Position numbers and translations under genes: made by a program. From assembly GCF_048066175.1 (NCBI RefSeq), contig NZ_JBLTXA010000005.1:62001-126000 (forward strand): DNA of 64,000 nt. Reading direction: 5' to 3'. Origin of the DNA: Niveispirillum fermenti (GTDB lineage: Bacteria > Pseudomonadota > Alphaproteobacteria > Azospirillales > Azospirillaceae). Below, piece after piece: positions 26,035 through 34,830 of this stretch. Every line of letters starts with the position of its first letter. The first letter of the stretch is position 1. The notes under the pieces were generated by a model. It did no database searches. It saw only the letters and a program-made list of their open reading frames with translations, and was not told where the DNA came from.

Positions 26035-26421
26035 ATGACCCGTGCCGCCCGCTCGCTGCGCCTGTTCGCGCTCTATCTGGGCGTCAGCGGTCTGGTGCTG
26101 CTGCTGCTGCCCAACCTGCTGCTCACCACGCTGGGACTGGCACCGACGCAGGAACCCTGGATCCGCGTGCTGGGGATCATCGTCTTCAATCTGGGGCTCT
26201 ACTATCATGCCGGGGCCGATGGTGCCGCCTTCCAGCGGATCAGCATCGTCACCCGCCTGATCGTCCTGGCCGGTTTCGCGGGCCTGGTGCTGGCCGGGCT
26301 GGCCCCGGCTCTGCTGATCCTGTTCGGTCTGGTGGATGCCGCCGGCGCCCTCTGGACGGCCCTTGCGATCCGCCGGGACGAACAGGCTGCACCAGTTCTT
26401 TCCCAGAACGCATCACCATAG
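26035..26421 (+). CDS. Small four-helix membrane protein
   Basis: A 128-residue protein with four hydrophobic segments (LFALYLGVSGLVLLLLPNLLLTTLGL, WIRVLGIIVFNLGLYYHAG, LIVLAGFAGLVLAGLAP, ALLILFGLVDAAGALWTAL). The pattern recalls small DUF-type proteins that follow lipid or quinone genes. It begins 15 bp after the previous gene, so it is the last member of the membrane cluster. Function unknown. Confidence 0.75.
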   Translation: MTRAARSLRLFALYLGVSGLVLLLLPNLLLTTLGLAPTQEPWIRVLGIIVFNLGLYYHAGADGAAFQRISIVTRLIVLAGFAGLVLAGLAPALLILFGLVDAAGALWTALAIRRDEQAAPVLSQNASP

Positions 26422-26486
26422 AAGCGGCAATTCCCATACGGTCTGACGACGCCAAGATTTCGTATGTCAGGGAAGGGAACGGGAAG

Positions 26487-28058
26487 ATGGGGGCGAGCCT
26501 GAACGCCGGTGACCGCGCCGCCTGCTTCGCCCGGCTGGAAGGCGAGGTTTTCGATCTTGCCATCATCGGGGCGGGCATCACGGGGGCCGGCATCGCCCGC
26601 GACGCGGCCCTGCGCGGCCTGTCGGTCGCCCTGGTCGAGGCACAGGATTACGCCGCCGGCACCAGCAGCCGGTCGTCCAAGATGATCCATGGCGGCCTGC
26701 GCTATCTGGCCCAGGGCGATGTGGCGCTGGTACGCGAAAGCGCGTCGGAACGCCAGGTGCTGCGCCGTATCGCGCCGCATCTGGCCCGGCTGACGCCCTT
26801 CGTCATCCCCACCACCTCGCTGGCCATGCAGGCCAAGCTGCGGGCGGCGCTGTGGAGTTTCGAGAAGCTGGGCGCCGTGCCCGCCGCGGAGGGGCATGAG
26901 GTCTGGAACCTGACCGAACTGGCCCGGCGGGAGCCGCTGCTGCGCCGTGACCGGCTGAACGGGGCCGTGGCCTATCCGGAATTTCTGACCGACGACGCCC
27001 GCCTGACGCTGGCCAATGTCCGTTCCGCCGCGGCGGCCGGGGCCGTGGTGCTGAACCATGCCCGCGTCGAACGGCTGGTGGAGGAAGGCGGCCGGGCCAC
27101 AGGCCTGCTGGTGCGCTCCACCCTGGCGGGCGAGGACAACAGGGGCGCGCATCTGCGGGCGCGCACCATCGTGAACGCCGCCGGTCCCTGGGTGGATGGG
27201 ATCCGGGCGCTGGCGGCGGGAGATGGCAGCCCCCGGCTCGCCATCTCCAAAGGCATCCATCTGGTTCTGCCCCGCGCGCGCCTGCCCGTGGAGTCCACAC
27301 TGATCCTGCGGGCGCCGGACAAGCGCAACATCTTCGCCGTGCCGCGCGGGGACTTCACCTATCTGGGCACCACGGACCAGTTCCATCCCGGCGTGGATTA
27401 CTGGCCGGAGATCGGGCGCAGCGATATCGACTATCTGCTGCGCGCGACGGAAACGGCGCTGGACGTGCCGCGGCTGCGCGATGCCGACATCGTATCGCTG
27501 TGGGCCGGCATCCGCCCCCTGATCGGGGAGGCTGGCAAGAAGGCGACCGAGGTGTCGCGCAAGGACGAGATGTGGACGGGCCCCAGCGGTGTCATCGCCA
27601 TCGCCGGCGGCAAGCTGTCAGCCTACCGCGCCATGGCGGCCCGCATCGTCGATGCCGTGGCCGGGCGACTGGACCGGCGCGTGCCCGCCTGCGCCACGGC
27701 CGACCAGCCCCTGCCCGGCGGGGACCGCGCCATCGGCGGCGATGACCGGCTGGACCGGCTTTATGGCACCGAAGCCGCCGCCATCCGCGCCGGCGGCGGT
27801 GGCGTGGCGTCGGAGGCGGCCCACGCCGTGCGCCATGAAGGGGCGGCGACGCTGGAGGATTACTGGGTCCGGCGCAGCGCGCGTGCCTGGTTCGACCGGG
27901 GGGCCGGGCGCGAGGCGCTGGCCCCGGCGGCCGATACCATGGGTGCCCTGCTGGGCTGGAACGCGGACCGCCGCCGGGCCGAAATTGACCATTGCCTGCA
28001 ATTGGACAGGAACAGCCGCCGGGCACTGGACCCGGCGCAGGGGGGATCTGAAGGATGA
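26487..28058 (+). CDS. glpD: Glycerol-3-phosphate dehydrogenase, FAD-dependent
   Basis: A 523-residue flavoprotein that oxidises glycerol 3-phosphate to dihydroxyacetone phosphate and passes electrons to quinone. The FAD site is IIGAGITGAGIARDAALRG (residues 26-44). SSRSSKMIHGGLRYL near 60, VNAAGPWVD near 230, LVLPRARLP, and GTTDQFHPGVDYWPEI near 292 follow, and a C-terminal GlpA/GlpD-type domain runs from about 400. Start ATG 26487 follows a GGGAA site. It overlaps the next gene by 4 bp. Confidence 0.93.
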   Translation: MGASLNAGDRAACFARLEGEVFDLAIIGAGITGAGIARDAALRGLSVALVEAQDYAAGTSSRSSKMIHGGLRYLAQGDVALVRESASERQVLRRIAPHLARLTPFVIPTTSLAMQAKLRAALWSFEKLGAVPAAEGHEVWNLTELARREPLLRRDRLNGAVAYPEFLTDDARLTLANVRSAAAAGAVVLNHARVERLVEEGGRATGLLVRSTLAGEDNRGAHLRARTIVNAAGPWVDGIRALAAGDGSPRLAISKGIHLVLPRARLPVESTLILRAPDKRNIFAVPRGDFTYLGTTDQFHPGVDYWPEIGRSDIDYLLRATETALDVPRLRDADIVSLWAGIRPLIGEAGKKATEVSRKDEMWTGPSGVIAIAGGKLSAYRAMAARIVDAVAGRLDRRVPACATADQPLPGGDRAIGGDDRLDRLYGTEAAAIRAGGGGVASEAAHAVRHEGAATLEDYWVRRSARAWFDRGAGREALAPAADTMGALLGWNADRRRAEIDHCLQLDRNSRRALDPAQGGSEG

Positions 28059-29455
28059 ACATCATGACGGCCCTGGCCGAACGGATCGGCCGCGAAAAGG
28101 TTCTGGGCGACGCCGACAGCGTGCGCGCCCGCCGCTACGATCAATGGTGTGTGAAGCATCTGCGCGACTGGCGCGGGCAGGCGATACCGGCCCCCGGCAT
28201 CGTGGTCCGCCCGGCCGACGTATCGGACGTGCGCCAGGTGGTGCTGTTCGCCAATGAACACCGCCTCCCCCTCATCCCCTTCGGCCTGGGGTCCGGCGTC
28301 TGCGGCGGGATCGAACCGGCGGGCGACAGCATCCTGCTGGATATGGGTGCCATGGCCGGCGTCCGCTTCATCGACGAGACGAACCTGCTGGCCGGCTTCG
28401 ATGCCGGCATGAACGGCATGGCGGCGGAAGAGGCGGTGGCCGCCCGGGGGCTGACCATCGGCCATTGGCCGCAATCCATCGCCATCAGCAGCGTCGGTGG
28501 CTGGGTGTCCACCCGCGCATCGGGCCAGTTCTCCACCGCCTATGGCAATATCGAGGACATGATCCATTCCATCGAGGCCGTGCTGCCCAATGGCGACATC
28601 GTCACGCTGGGCAAGGCGCCGCGCGCCGCGGCCGGACCGGACCTGCGCCATCTGCTGATGGGGGCGGAAGGCACCCTGGGCGTGATCACGGGCGTCACCC
28701 TGTCGCTTCGCCGCGCGGCACCGGCCCGGCAATGCGCCATATTCTATGCTGCGGACATGGACGCCGGCTTCGAGGCGCAGCGCCGCATCATCCAGGCCGA
28801 CTGGAAGCCCCCCGTGATGCGCCAGTATGACGGGCGGGAGGTGCGCCGCCTGTTCAAGGATTTCCAGCGGGACGGCAAGGCCATGCTGCTGCTGGTGCAT
28901 GAAGGCCCGGCGGAGCGGGTGGCCGCGGAAGTGCCGGCCGTCGCCGCCATCGCCCGTGATGCGGGGCTGGAGGCCGGCGATCCCGCCGCGGCCGAGCAAT
29001 GGCTGCAGCGCCGCAACCATGTCCCCACCTGGCGCGACATGTTCGAACGCGGCTATGTAGCCGATACGGCCGAAATCTCCGGCACCTGGACGCAGATCGG
29101 CGCCATCTACCGCGACGTGATCGCCGACCTGAACAAGGTCGACGGGGTCATCAACGCCTCTGCCCACAGTTCCCATGTCTACCGGTCCGGGATTAATCTC
29201 TATTTCTCCTTTGCCGCCACGTTCGAGGATACAGCGCGCATGGAACCGGCCTATTTCGAATGCTGGCGGCGCATCATGGAGGCGACGGCCCGCCATGGCG
29301 GCGGCGTGGCCCATCACCATGGCGCCGGCCGGCTGCGCAAGCCCTATCTGGCCCATGACCTGGGCACGGCCGGCATCGACCTGCTGCGCCGCGTCAAGGT
29401 GGCCATCGATCCCAACGGCATCATGAACCAGGGGAACCTCATCCCCGATGCCTGA
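28055..29455 (+). CDS. FAD-binding oxidase of the alkylglycerone-phosphate synthase family
   Basis: A 466-residue vanillyl-alcohol-oxidase-fold protein. The FAD-binding part has PFGLGSGVCGGI near residue 75, then GWVSTRASGQFSTAYGNIEDM near 148 and GAEGTLGVITGVTLSL near 204. The C-terminal part ends HHHGAGRLRKPYLAHDLG, similar to the histidine-rich end of alkyl-DHAP synthases and bacterial relatives. The position between glpD and a glycerol-kinase-like gene suggests a glycerol 3-phosphate or dihydroxyacetone phosphate substrate. True plasmalogen synthesis is not implied. Confidence 0.8.
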   Translation: MNIMTALAERIGREKVLGDADSVRARRYDQWCVKHLRDWRGQAIPAPGIVVRPADVSDVRQVVLFANEHRLPLIPFGLGSGVCGGIEPAGDSILLDMGAMAGVRFIDETNLLAGFDAGMNGMAAEEAVAARGLTIGHWPQSIAISSVGGWVSTRASGQFSTAYGNIEDMIHSIEAVLPNGDIVTLGKAPRAAAGPDLRHLLMGAEGTLGVITGVTLSLRRAAPARQCAIFYAADMDAGFEAQRRIIQADWKPPVMRQYDGREVRRLFKDFQRDGKAMLLLVHEGPAERVAAEVPAVAAIARDAGLEAGDPAAAEQWLQRRNHVPTWRDMFERGYVADTAEISGTWTQIGAIYRDVIADLNKVDGVINASAHSSHVYRSGINLYFSFAATFEDTARMEPAYFECWRRIMEATARHGGGVAHHHGAGRLRKPYLAHDLGTAGIDLLRRVKVAIDPNGIMNQGNLIPDA

Positions 29456-30920
29456 ACTGCTGCTGGCCCTTGATTGCGGCACGACCGGTGCCCGCGCCCT
29501 GCTGGTCGACCCGGCAGGAGCGGTGCTGGCCACCGTCAAGCAGCCCATCGCATCGCACTTCCCGGCACCGGGGCGGGTCGAACAGGATGGGGAACAGGTC
29601 TGGTCCATCTGCCTGTCCGTCATCGGCCGGGCCCTGGAGCAGGCGGGGCGTTCCATGCGCGACGTGGCCGCCATCGGCGTGACGACACAGCGTTCCAGCA
29701 CCCTGGTGTGGGACCGGGCCAGCGGCCGGCCGCTGGCCCCGGTGCTGGTCTGGAGCGACCTGCGCGGCATGGCGCGCTACAAGCAGCTGCGCGCGGCCGG
29801 CTTTACGCTCTGGCCGCAGGTGCCGGCGGCCAAGCTGGAGGCGGCGTTGGAGATGGTGCCCGAAGCGCAGGCCCGCATGGCGCGCGGGGACCTGTGCTGG
29901 GGCACGCTGGACAGCTACCTGATCCACCGCCTGTCGGGCGGGGGGGCCCATGTCACCGATGTCGGGTCGGCCTGGCTGTCGGGCTATATCGACTATCCCG
30001 ACCGCGCCGCCTGGAACCGCGCGCTCATCGCCCATCAGGGGCTCGATGGCGGGATGTTCCCCGCCATCGCCGACAGTTGGGGGCCGCTGGGCACGGGCGA
30101 TGCCGGGGTCCTGGGCGCGCCGGTGCCCATCACCGCCGTCCTTGCCGACCAGCAGGCCGGCATGCTGGCCCATGGCGGGCTGGCGGCGGGAACCTGGAAG
30201 GCGACCTACGGCACCTCGGGCGTCGTCATGGCCTCCGCGGGCGCGCGGGCCGTCAGCCCGCATCGCACCGTGCCCATCCAGGCCCTGGCCCGCGTGGGGG
30301 GCGAGGTGTCCTGGTGCGTGGAAGGCATGGTCATCACCTGTGGCGCCTTCATCACCTGGCTGTGCGGGGAAATGGGGATGTTCGCCGATGCCGCCGCCCT
30401 GTCGGATGCCGCGGCATCTGTTCCCGACACGCGCGGCATCGTGGTCCGCCCGTCGCTGCAGGGGCTGGGGGCCCCGCACGGACGCTTCCATGAACGCGCC
30501 CTGATCGCGGGCCTGGATGCCGGGGGCGGACGGGCGCATGTGGCGCGCGCCGCGCTGCAGGGCATCGCCTTCCGGTTCAAGGAGGTGGCGGACACCATCG
30601 CCGCCACGCCGGGCCTGACGGTGCCCGACCATTTCCCCGTCGATGGCGGGGTGGCCGCCAGCGACGCGCTGATGCGGATGCAGGCCGACGCGCTGGGCCG
30701 CCCCGTGCGCCGGCACAAGGTGCGGGAGGCGACGGCCTATGGTGCCGCCATCGCCGCCGGGCTGGGTGCGGGCGTGCTGACCCCCACCGACCTGCCCCGC
30801 TTCGCCCGGTACGAGGCGGAATTCACCCCTGCCATGGGCCGGGATCAGGCCGACGCCGCCTATCGTGCCTGGGCGCGGGTGGCCCTGGGTGGCGATGGCG
30901 TTACCGCGCCCCCCGTGTGA
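29448..30920 (+). CDS. FGGY-family carbohydrate kinase (glycerol kinase-like)
   Basis: A 490-residue ASKHA-fold kinase. It opens with ELLLALDCGTTGARALLVDPAG, the first phosphate loop. It has GVTTQRSSTLVWD near 76, the YGTSGVVMASAG loop near 250 and HFPVDGGVAASDALMRMQADALGRPV near 400, which fits glycerol kinase (DGGVAANDLLMQFQADILG-like). Length matches GlpK. It overlaps the FAD oxidase gene by 8 bp, completing a trio that would phosphorylate glycerol and then oxidise the product. Rank within FGGY is uncertain, so no firm symbol. Confidence 0.85.
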   Translation: MPELLLALDCGTTGARALLVDPAGAVLATVKQPIASHFPAPGRVEQDGEQVWSICLSVIGRALEQAGRSMRDVAAIGVTTQRSSTLVWDRASGRPLAPVLVWSDLRGMARYKQLRAAGFTLWPQVPAAKLEAALEMVPEAQARMARGDLCWGTLDSYLIHRLSGGGAHVTDVGSAWLSGYIDYPDRAAWNRALIAHQGLDGGMFPAIADSWGPLGTGDAGVLGAPVPITAVLADQQAGMLAHGGLAAGTWKATYGTSGVVMASAGARAVSPHRTVPIQALARVGGEVSWCVEGMVITCGAFITWLCGEMGMFADAAALSDAAASVPDTRGIVVRPSLQGLGAPHGRFHERALIAGLDAGGGRAHVARAALQGIAFRFKEVADTIAATPGLTVPDHFPVDGGVAASDALMRMQADALGRPVRRHKVREATAYGAAIAAGLGAGVLTPTDLPRFARYEAEFTPAMGRDQADAAYRAWARVALGGDGVTAPPV

Positions 30921-30942
30921 AGACGCGACCCAGACATCCTGT

Positions 30943-30984
30943 TCAAGGCGCTATTGCGATATCATTGATCAAGGCGCTATTGCG
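30943..30984. repeat. 16-bp direct repeat at the end of the TetR gene
   Basis: TCAAGGCGCTATTGCG occurs at 30943-30958 and again at 30969-30984, 26 bp apart. The second copy encodes the last residues of the TetR protein together with its stop (minus strand). The first copy lies just beyond, so this looks like a small local duplication of the gene's 3' end. Confidence 0.75.
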
Positions 30985-31609
30985 CCAGCCGCGCGAAGGC
31001 GCCCGCGGCGAAGGCATCCACCCAGCCCTCGCACATGGCCACCCCCTCCTCCACACTGAAATTGGCGGGGTTGAGGCACCAGGTCAGCCACAGCCCGTCC
31101 AGCATGGCGTTCAACGCCGTGGCCGCCGCCTGCACATTCATGGGCGGCAGGCCGCGTTCACGGGCCAGCGCGCCCAGATGGCGCTCCAGCACATGGCGAT
31201 ACTGGCTGTAGGTGCGCTGCTGCACGGCGCGCATGTCGTCGGAATGGCGGACCAGGCTCCAGAACACGATCCACACGCCCAGCATGTCCGGGTCCATCAC
31301 ACCCGGCCCGAAGCTTTCCTGGATGAAGCGGCTCAGGCTTTCCCGCGGACCGGCCCCGCTTTCCGACGCCTCCAGCAGGCTGGCCGCGATCCCGCCGGAC
31401 AGTTTCTCATAGGCATGGCTGATCAACTGGTCCACGCTGGGATAATAATGGTTGATCAGGCCAATGGAGACATCGGCCGCCGCCGCGATCTTGCGCACCG
31501 ACACACCGGCATGGCCATGTTCGGCCAGACAGCGCAGCGTGGCCTCCACCAGATGCTCCCGGCGCAGTTCCGGCTGGATGCGGGAGAATTTGCGGGTCGG
31601 CGGCGGCAT
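30977..31609 (-). CDS. TetR-family repressor (BetI-like)
   Basis: A 210-residue TetR regulator. The DNA-binding helices run from RREHLVEATLRCLAEHGHAGVSVRKIAAAADVSIGLINHYYPSVDQLISHAYEKL, which is close in layout to BetI-type repressors of choline and betaine genes (GLINHYY plus a C-terminal BetI-like domain with WLTWCLNPANFSVEEGV). It is divergent from the first Rieske oxygenase gene. A dyad that recurs at three other promoters of this region lies immediately upstream, so it is the likely regulator of the whole 31-50 kb set. Start at 31609. Confidence 0.9.
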   Translation of the reverse strand: MPPPTRKFSRIQPELRREHLVEATLRCLAEHGHAGVSVRKIAAAADVSIGLINHYYPSVDQLISHAYEKLSGGIAASLLEASESGAGPRESLSRFIQESFGPGVMDPDMLGVWIVFWSLVRHSDDMRAVQQRTYSQYRHVLERHLGALARERGLPPMNVQAAATALNAMLDGLWLTWCLNPANFSVEEGVAMCEGWVDAFAAGAFARLAQ

Positions 31610-31623
31610 CCCTGAACTCCTTG

Positions 31624-31639
31624 TTGAACGACCGACCCA
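31624..31639. promoter_or_regulatory. Candidate TetR operator, site 1 (TetR gene leader)
   Basis: TTGAACGACCGACCCA begins 15 bp upstream of the TetR start. One half is a perfect TTGAACG; the other half is degenerate. It fits autoregulation and is the weakest of the four sites. Confidence 0.5.
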
Positions 31640-31746
31640 TTTATAGCGCGCCCGCCCGGCTTGTCGCGCGCAAAGACGCCGCGGGCCGACATCCACACCT
31701 GGCCCGGCCATCGCCACGCTTGGCCATTGACAGGCCGCAACCATTC

Positions 31747-31762
31747 TTGTACGAATGTTCAA
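31747..31762. promoter_or_regulatory. Candidate TetR operator, site 2 (Rieske 1 promoter)
   Basis: TTGTACGAATGTTCAA is an almost complete dyad, with halves TTGTACG and TTGAACA read from the ends. It sits 53 bp before the first Rieske gene and between that gene and the TetR gene. Confidence 0.65.
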
Positions 31763-31815
31763 CAAGAGCGATGAACGATCGCTCCCCTTCCCCCTCATAG
31801 CCTGGAGGCGGCCCC

Positions 31816-33021
31816 ATGGCTGACGCGATCCGGACCCGCAGCGACAACCAGACGACCCAGGGCGCCGATGCCGATGATGCGTTCAGCCTGCCCGGCTGGA
31901 TTTATCGCGACGCCGATTTCCTGGAGGTGGAGCGGGAGGTGATCTTCCGCCGGGCCTGGCAGGTGGTCTGCCACCTGAACGACATTCCCGCCGTGGGCGA
32001 CTACCACACCTTCAACTTCCTGGGTGAAAGCGTGGTGGTGCTGCGGGGGGGCGACGGGACCGTGCGCGCCTTCCACAATGTCTGCCGCCATCGCGCGGCG
32101 CGCCTGCTGGATGGCGACAGCGGCAATTGCGGCCGCCGCATCACCTGCCCCTACCATGCCTGGAGCTACAATACCGAAGGCCGCCTGATCGGCGTGCCCC
32201 ACCGGTCGGAATTCCCCGATTTCCAACTGGCGGATTATCCGATGATGCCGGTGGCGTTCGAAATCTACCACGGCTTCATCTTCATCCGGCTGGAGGATGA
32301 TGGCGGCCCCGGCGTGGCCGAGATGATGGCCCCGTATGAGCATGAGATCGCACCCTACCGGCTGGAGGAACTGGTGCCGCTGGGCCGCGTCACGATGCGG
32401 CCGCGGGCGGTGAACTGGAAGAATGTCGGCGACAATTATTCCGACAGCCTGCATATCACGGTCGCCCATCCGGGCCTGACCCGCCTGTTCGGCTTCGGCT
32501 ATGGCCTGGAATCGCAGGAATGGGTGGACAAGATGTGGGGCCATCTGATCGATCCGCCGTCCCGCAACCTGTCGGAACGCTTCTACCAGAAATACCTGCC
32601 GCAGGTCCTGCACCTGCCGGCGGAACGCCAGCGACTCTGGACCTATTTCAAGCTCTGGCCGAACCAGGCATTCGACATCTATCCCGACCAGATCGATTTC
32701 ATGCAGTGGATCCCCACCTCCCCCACGGAATCGGTGATCCGGGAAATCGCCTATGTCCATCCGGACGAACGGCGGGAGATGAAGGCCGTGCGCTATGCCA
32801 ACTGGCGCATCAACCGACAGGTCAACATCGAGGACAAGGCCCTGATCGAGCGGGTGCAGCAGGGCATGGGGGGCCGCGCCTATGCCACGGGGCCGCTGGG
32901 CCGGAACGAGGTTTCCCTGCGATCCTTCGCCCGCCGCATCCGCTCGCTGATCCCGGAAAGCCGGCTGATGCAGGCGCCGGCCCCCGGCTGGAAGGGCCGG
33001 CGGGCCGTCCCGATGAAGTGA
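31816..33021 (+). CDS. Aromatic-ring-hydroxylase-type Rieske oxygenase alpha subunit (quaternary amine demethylase candidate)
   Basis: A 401-residue Rieske non-heme iron oxygenase. The [2Fe-2S] ligands are Cys90, His92, Cys111 and His114 (CRHRA ... CPYHAW). The mononuclear iron site is near Asp206, with NYSDSLHITVAHPG giving His213 and His218. Proteins of this shape include carnitine, choline, betaine and stachydrine demethylases, and the BetI-like TetR regulator and the TMADH-like gene nearby support an N-demethylase. No reductase is adjacent. The substrate cannot be fixed. Start ATG 31816, preceded by GGAGG. Confidence 0.85.
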   Translation: MADAIRTRSDNQTTQGADADDAFSLPGWIYRDADFLEVEREVIFRRAWQVVCHLNDIPAVGDYHTFNFLGESVVVLRGGDGTVRAFHNVCRHRAARLLDGDSGNCGRRITCPYHAWSYNTEGRLIGVPHRSEFPDFQLADYPMMPVAFEIYHGFIFIRLEDDGGPGVAEMMAPYEHEIAPYRLEELVPLGRVTMRPRAVNWKNVGDNYSDSLHITVAHPGLTRLFGFGYGLESQEWVDKMWGHLIDPPSRNLSERFYQKYLPQVLHLPAERQRLWTYFKLWPNQAFDIYPDQIDFMQWIPTSPTESVIREIAYVHPDERREMKAVRYANWRINRQVNIEDKALIERVQQGMGGRAYATGPLGRNEVSLRSFARRIRSLIPESRLMQAPAPGWKGRRAVPMK

Positions 33022-33111
33022 GGATGTACAGGCATATCCTGTACCGGACCGAAGCACCTCATTACCAGACAATCAGAAGCCCGGCGCAGCCGGCGAACAG
33101 GAGCAGGGTTC

Positions 33112-34728
33112 ATGCGCGATGTCGTGATCATCGGGGGTGGCCATAACGGCCTGGTCTGCGCAACATATCTGGCCAAGGCCGGCCTGAAGGTCACCGTGCT
33201 GGAACAGCGTTCTGTCGTCGGCGGGGCCGCCGTGACGGAGGAATTCGTTCCCGGCTTCCGCAATTCCGTGGCCGCCTATACCGTGTCGCTGCTGAACCCC
33301 AAGGTCATCCGCGACCTGGACCTGCATGCCCACGGCCTGAAGGTGGTGGAGCGGGAAATCGCCAATTTCCTGCCGCTGGATGATGGCCGCTACCTCAAGG
33401 CCGGCGGTAATGGCCTGACCGGGCGCGAGGTGGCGAAATTCTCCCGGCGCGACGCCGACCGGCTGCATGATTACGAGGAGAAGACCGGCGCCATCGCGGA
33501 TGTGCTGCGCGACATCGTTCTGCAGACCCCGCCCAATGTCGTGCGCGGCGGCCTGTTCGCCGCCATTCCGGAACTGATCAAGGGTGCGAAGCTGGGCCAG
33601 CGCATGCGCCAGCTTGACCTGGAATTGCAGCGCGAGCTGCTGGACCTGTTCGCCATGTCGGCCGGCCATTATCTGGACCGCTGGTTCGAAAGCGATCCTA
33701 TCAAGGCCCTGTTCGGCTTCGACAGCATCGTCGGCAATTTCGCCAGCCCCTATACGCCGGGCTCCGCCTATGTGCTGCTGCACCATGTGTTCGGGGAGGT
33801 GAACGGCAAGAAGGGCGCCTGGGGCCATGCCATCGGCGGCATGGGCGCCATCACGCAGGCCATGGCGCGGTCGGCCATGGCGGCAGGCGTGGAGATCGTC
33901 ACCGACAGCCCCGTGACGGAGGTGATCATCGAGAAGGGCCGTGCGGTGGGGGCGGTGACCGCCAAGGGCACGGCCGTGCGCGGCCGACTGGTGGTCTCCA
34001 ACCTCAACCCCAAGCTGCTGTTCGGCCGGCTGGTGGCCGCCAACGAGCAACCGGCCGAATTCCATCACCGGATCACCAACTGGCGCTGCGGCTCGGGCAC
34101 CTTCCGCATGAATGTCGCCCTGTCGGAACTGCCCAGCTTCACGTCCCTGCCCGGCAAGGTGCGGGCGGAACACCACACCGCCGGCATCATCATCGCCCCC
34201 AGCCTGGATTACATGGACAAGGCCCATATGGATGCCAAGCGCGATGGCTGGTCGCGGAACCCCATCGTGGAGGTGCTGATCCCGTCGACCATGGATGACA
34301 CGCTGGCCCCGCCGGGACAGCATGTCGCCAGCCTGTTCTGCCAGCATGTCTGCCCGGAACTGCCCGACGGCAAGTCCTGGGACGACCACCGGGAGGAGGT
34401 GGCGGACCTGATGATCGAAACGGTCAACCGCCACGCCCCCAATTTCAAGGCCTCCATCATCGGCCGCCAGATCAACAGCCCGCTGGACCTGGAACGCACC
34501 TTCGGCCTGCTGGGCGGCGACATCTTCCATGGTGCGCTGGACCTGAACCAGATCTTCTCCGCGCGGCCCATGCTGGGCCATGCCGATTACCGCACCCCCA
34601 TCAAGGGTCTTTACCTCTGCGGCGCCGGCACGCATCCCGGCGGCGGCGTCACCGGGGCGCCGGGCCACAATGCCGCGCGCGAGATCCTTGCCGACCTGCA
34701 CGCCCGGCGTATCCCCCATTCCGCCTAG
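33112..34728 (+). CDS. PYROXD2-like FAD-dependent oxidoreductase
   Basis: A 538-residue amine-oxidase-superfamily protein (phytoene-desaturase-like, PYROXD2 group). It opens with DVVIIGGGHNGLVCATYLAKAGLKVTVLEQRSVVGGAA, the dinucleotide fold plus the family's GGA motif. LPGRNAxx-type LYLCGAGTHPGGGVTGAPGHNAAREIL closes the chain, the conserved FAD-binding end. In bacteria such proteins often desaturate or oxidise small amines or isoprenoids, though PYROXD2 itself has no firm activity. It follows the first Rieske gene after 90 bp on the same strand and probably shares its promoter. Confidence 0.85.
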   Translation: MRDVVIIGGGHNGLVCATYLAKAGLKVTVLEQRSVVGGAAVTEEFVPGFRNSVAAYTVSLLNPKVIRDLDLHAHGLKVVEREIANFLPLDDGRYLKAGGNGLTGREVAKFSRRDADRLHDYEEKTGAIADVLRDIVLQTPPNVVRGGLFAAIPELIKGAKLGQRMRQLDLELQRELLDLFAMSAGHYLDRWFESDPIKALFGFDSIVGNFASPYTPGSAYVLLHHVFGEVNGKKGAWGHAIGGMGAITQAMARSAMAAGVEIVTDSPVTEVIIEKGRAVGAVTAKGTAVRGRLVVSNLNPKLLFGRLVAANEQPAEFHHRITNWRCGSGTFRMNVALSELPSFTSLPGKVRAEHHTAGIIIAPSLDYMDKAHMDAKRDGWSRNPIVEVLIPSTMDDTLAPPGQHVASLFCQHVCPELPDGKSWDDHREEVADLMIETVNRHAPNFKASIIGRQINSPLDLERTFGLLGGDIFHGALDLNQIFSARPMLGHADYRTPIKGLYLCGAGTHPGGGVTGAPGHNAAREILADLHARRIPHSA

Positions 34729-34765
34729 GACCCCACTCCCGCGTGAGGATGGACGCGGTTTCCTG

Positions 34766-34806
34766 CCGCCCCCGGGCCCCGAAAGGACCCGGGGGCGGGA
34801 TTTTCC
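34766..34806 (+). terminator. Terminator after the PYROXD2-like gene
   Basis: CCGCCCCCGGG pairs perfectly with CCCGGGGGCGG across an 11-nt loop, followed by GATTTTCC. It ends the Rieske 1 operon. Confidence 0.8.
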
Positions 34807-34830
34807 GCGACGGACGGCAGGTGCTGCACA

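Noticed and set aside
28055..29455. Calling this gene a true plasmalogen/ether-lipid synthase
   Set aside because: No acyl-DHAP-forming partner gene is present and the fold family includes many unrelated oxidases.
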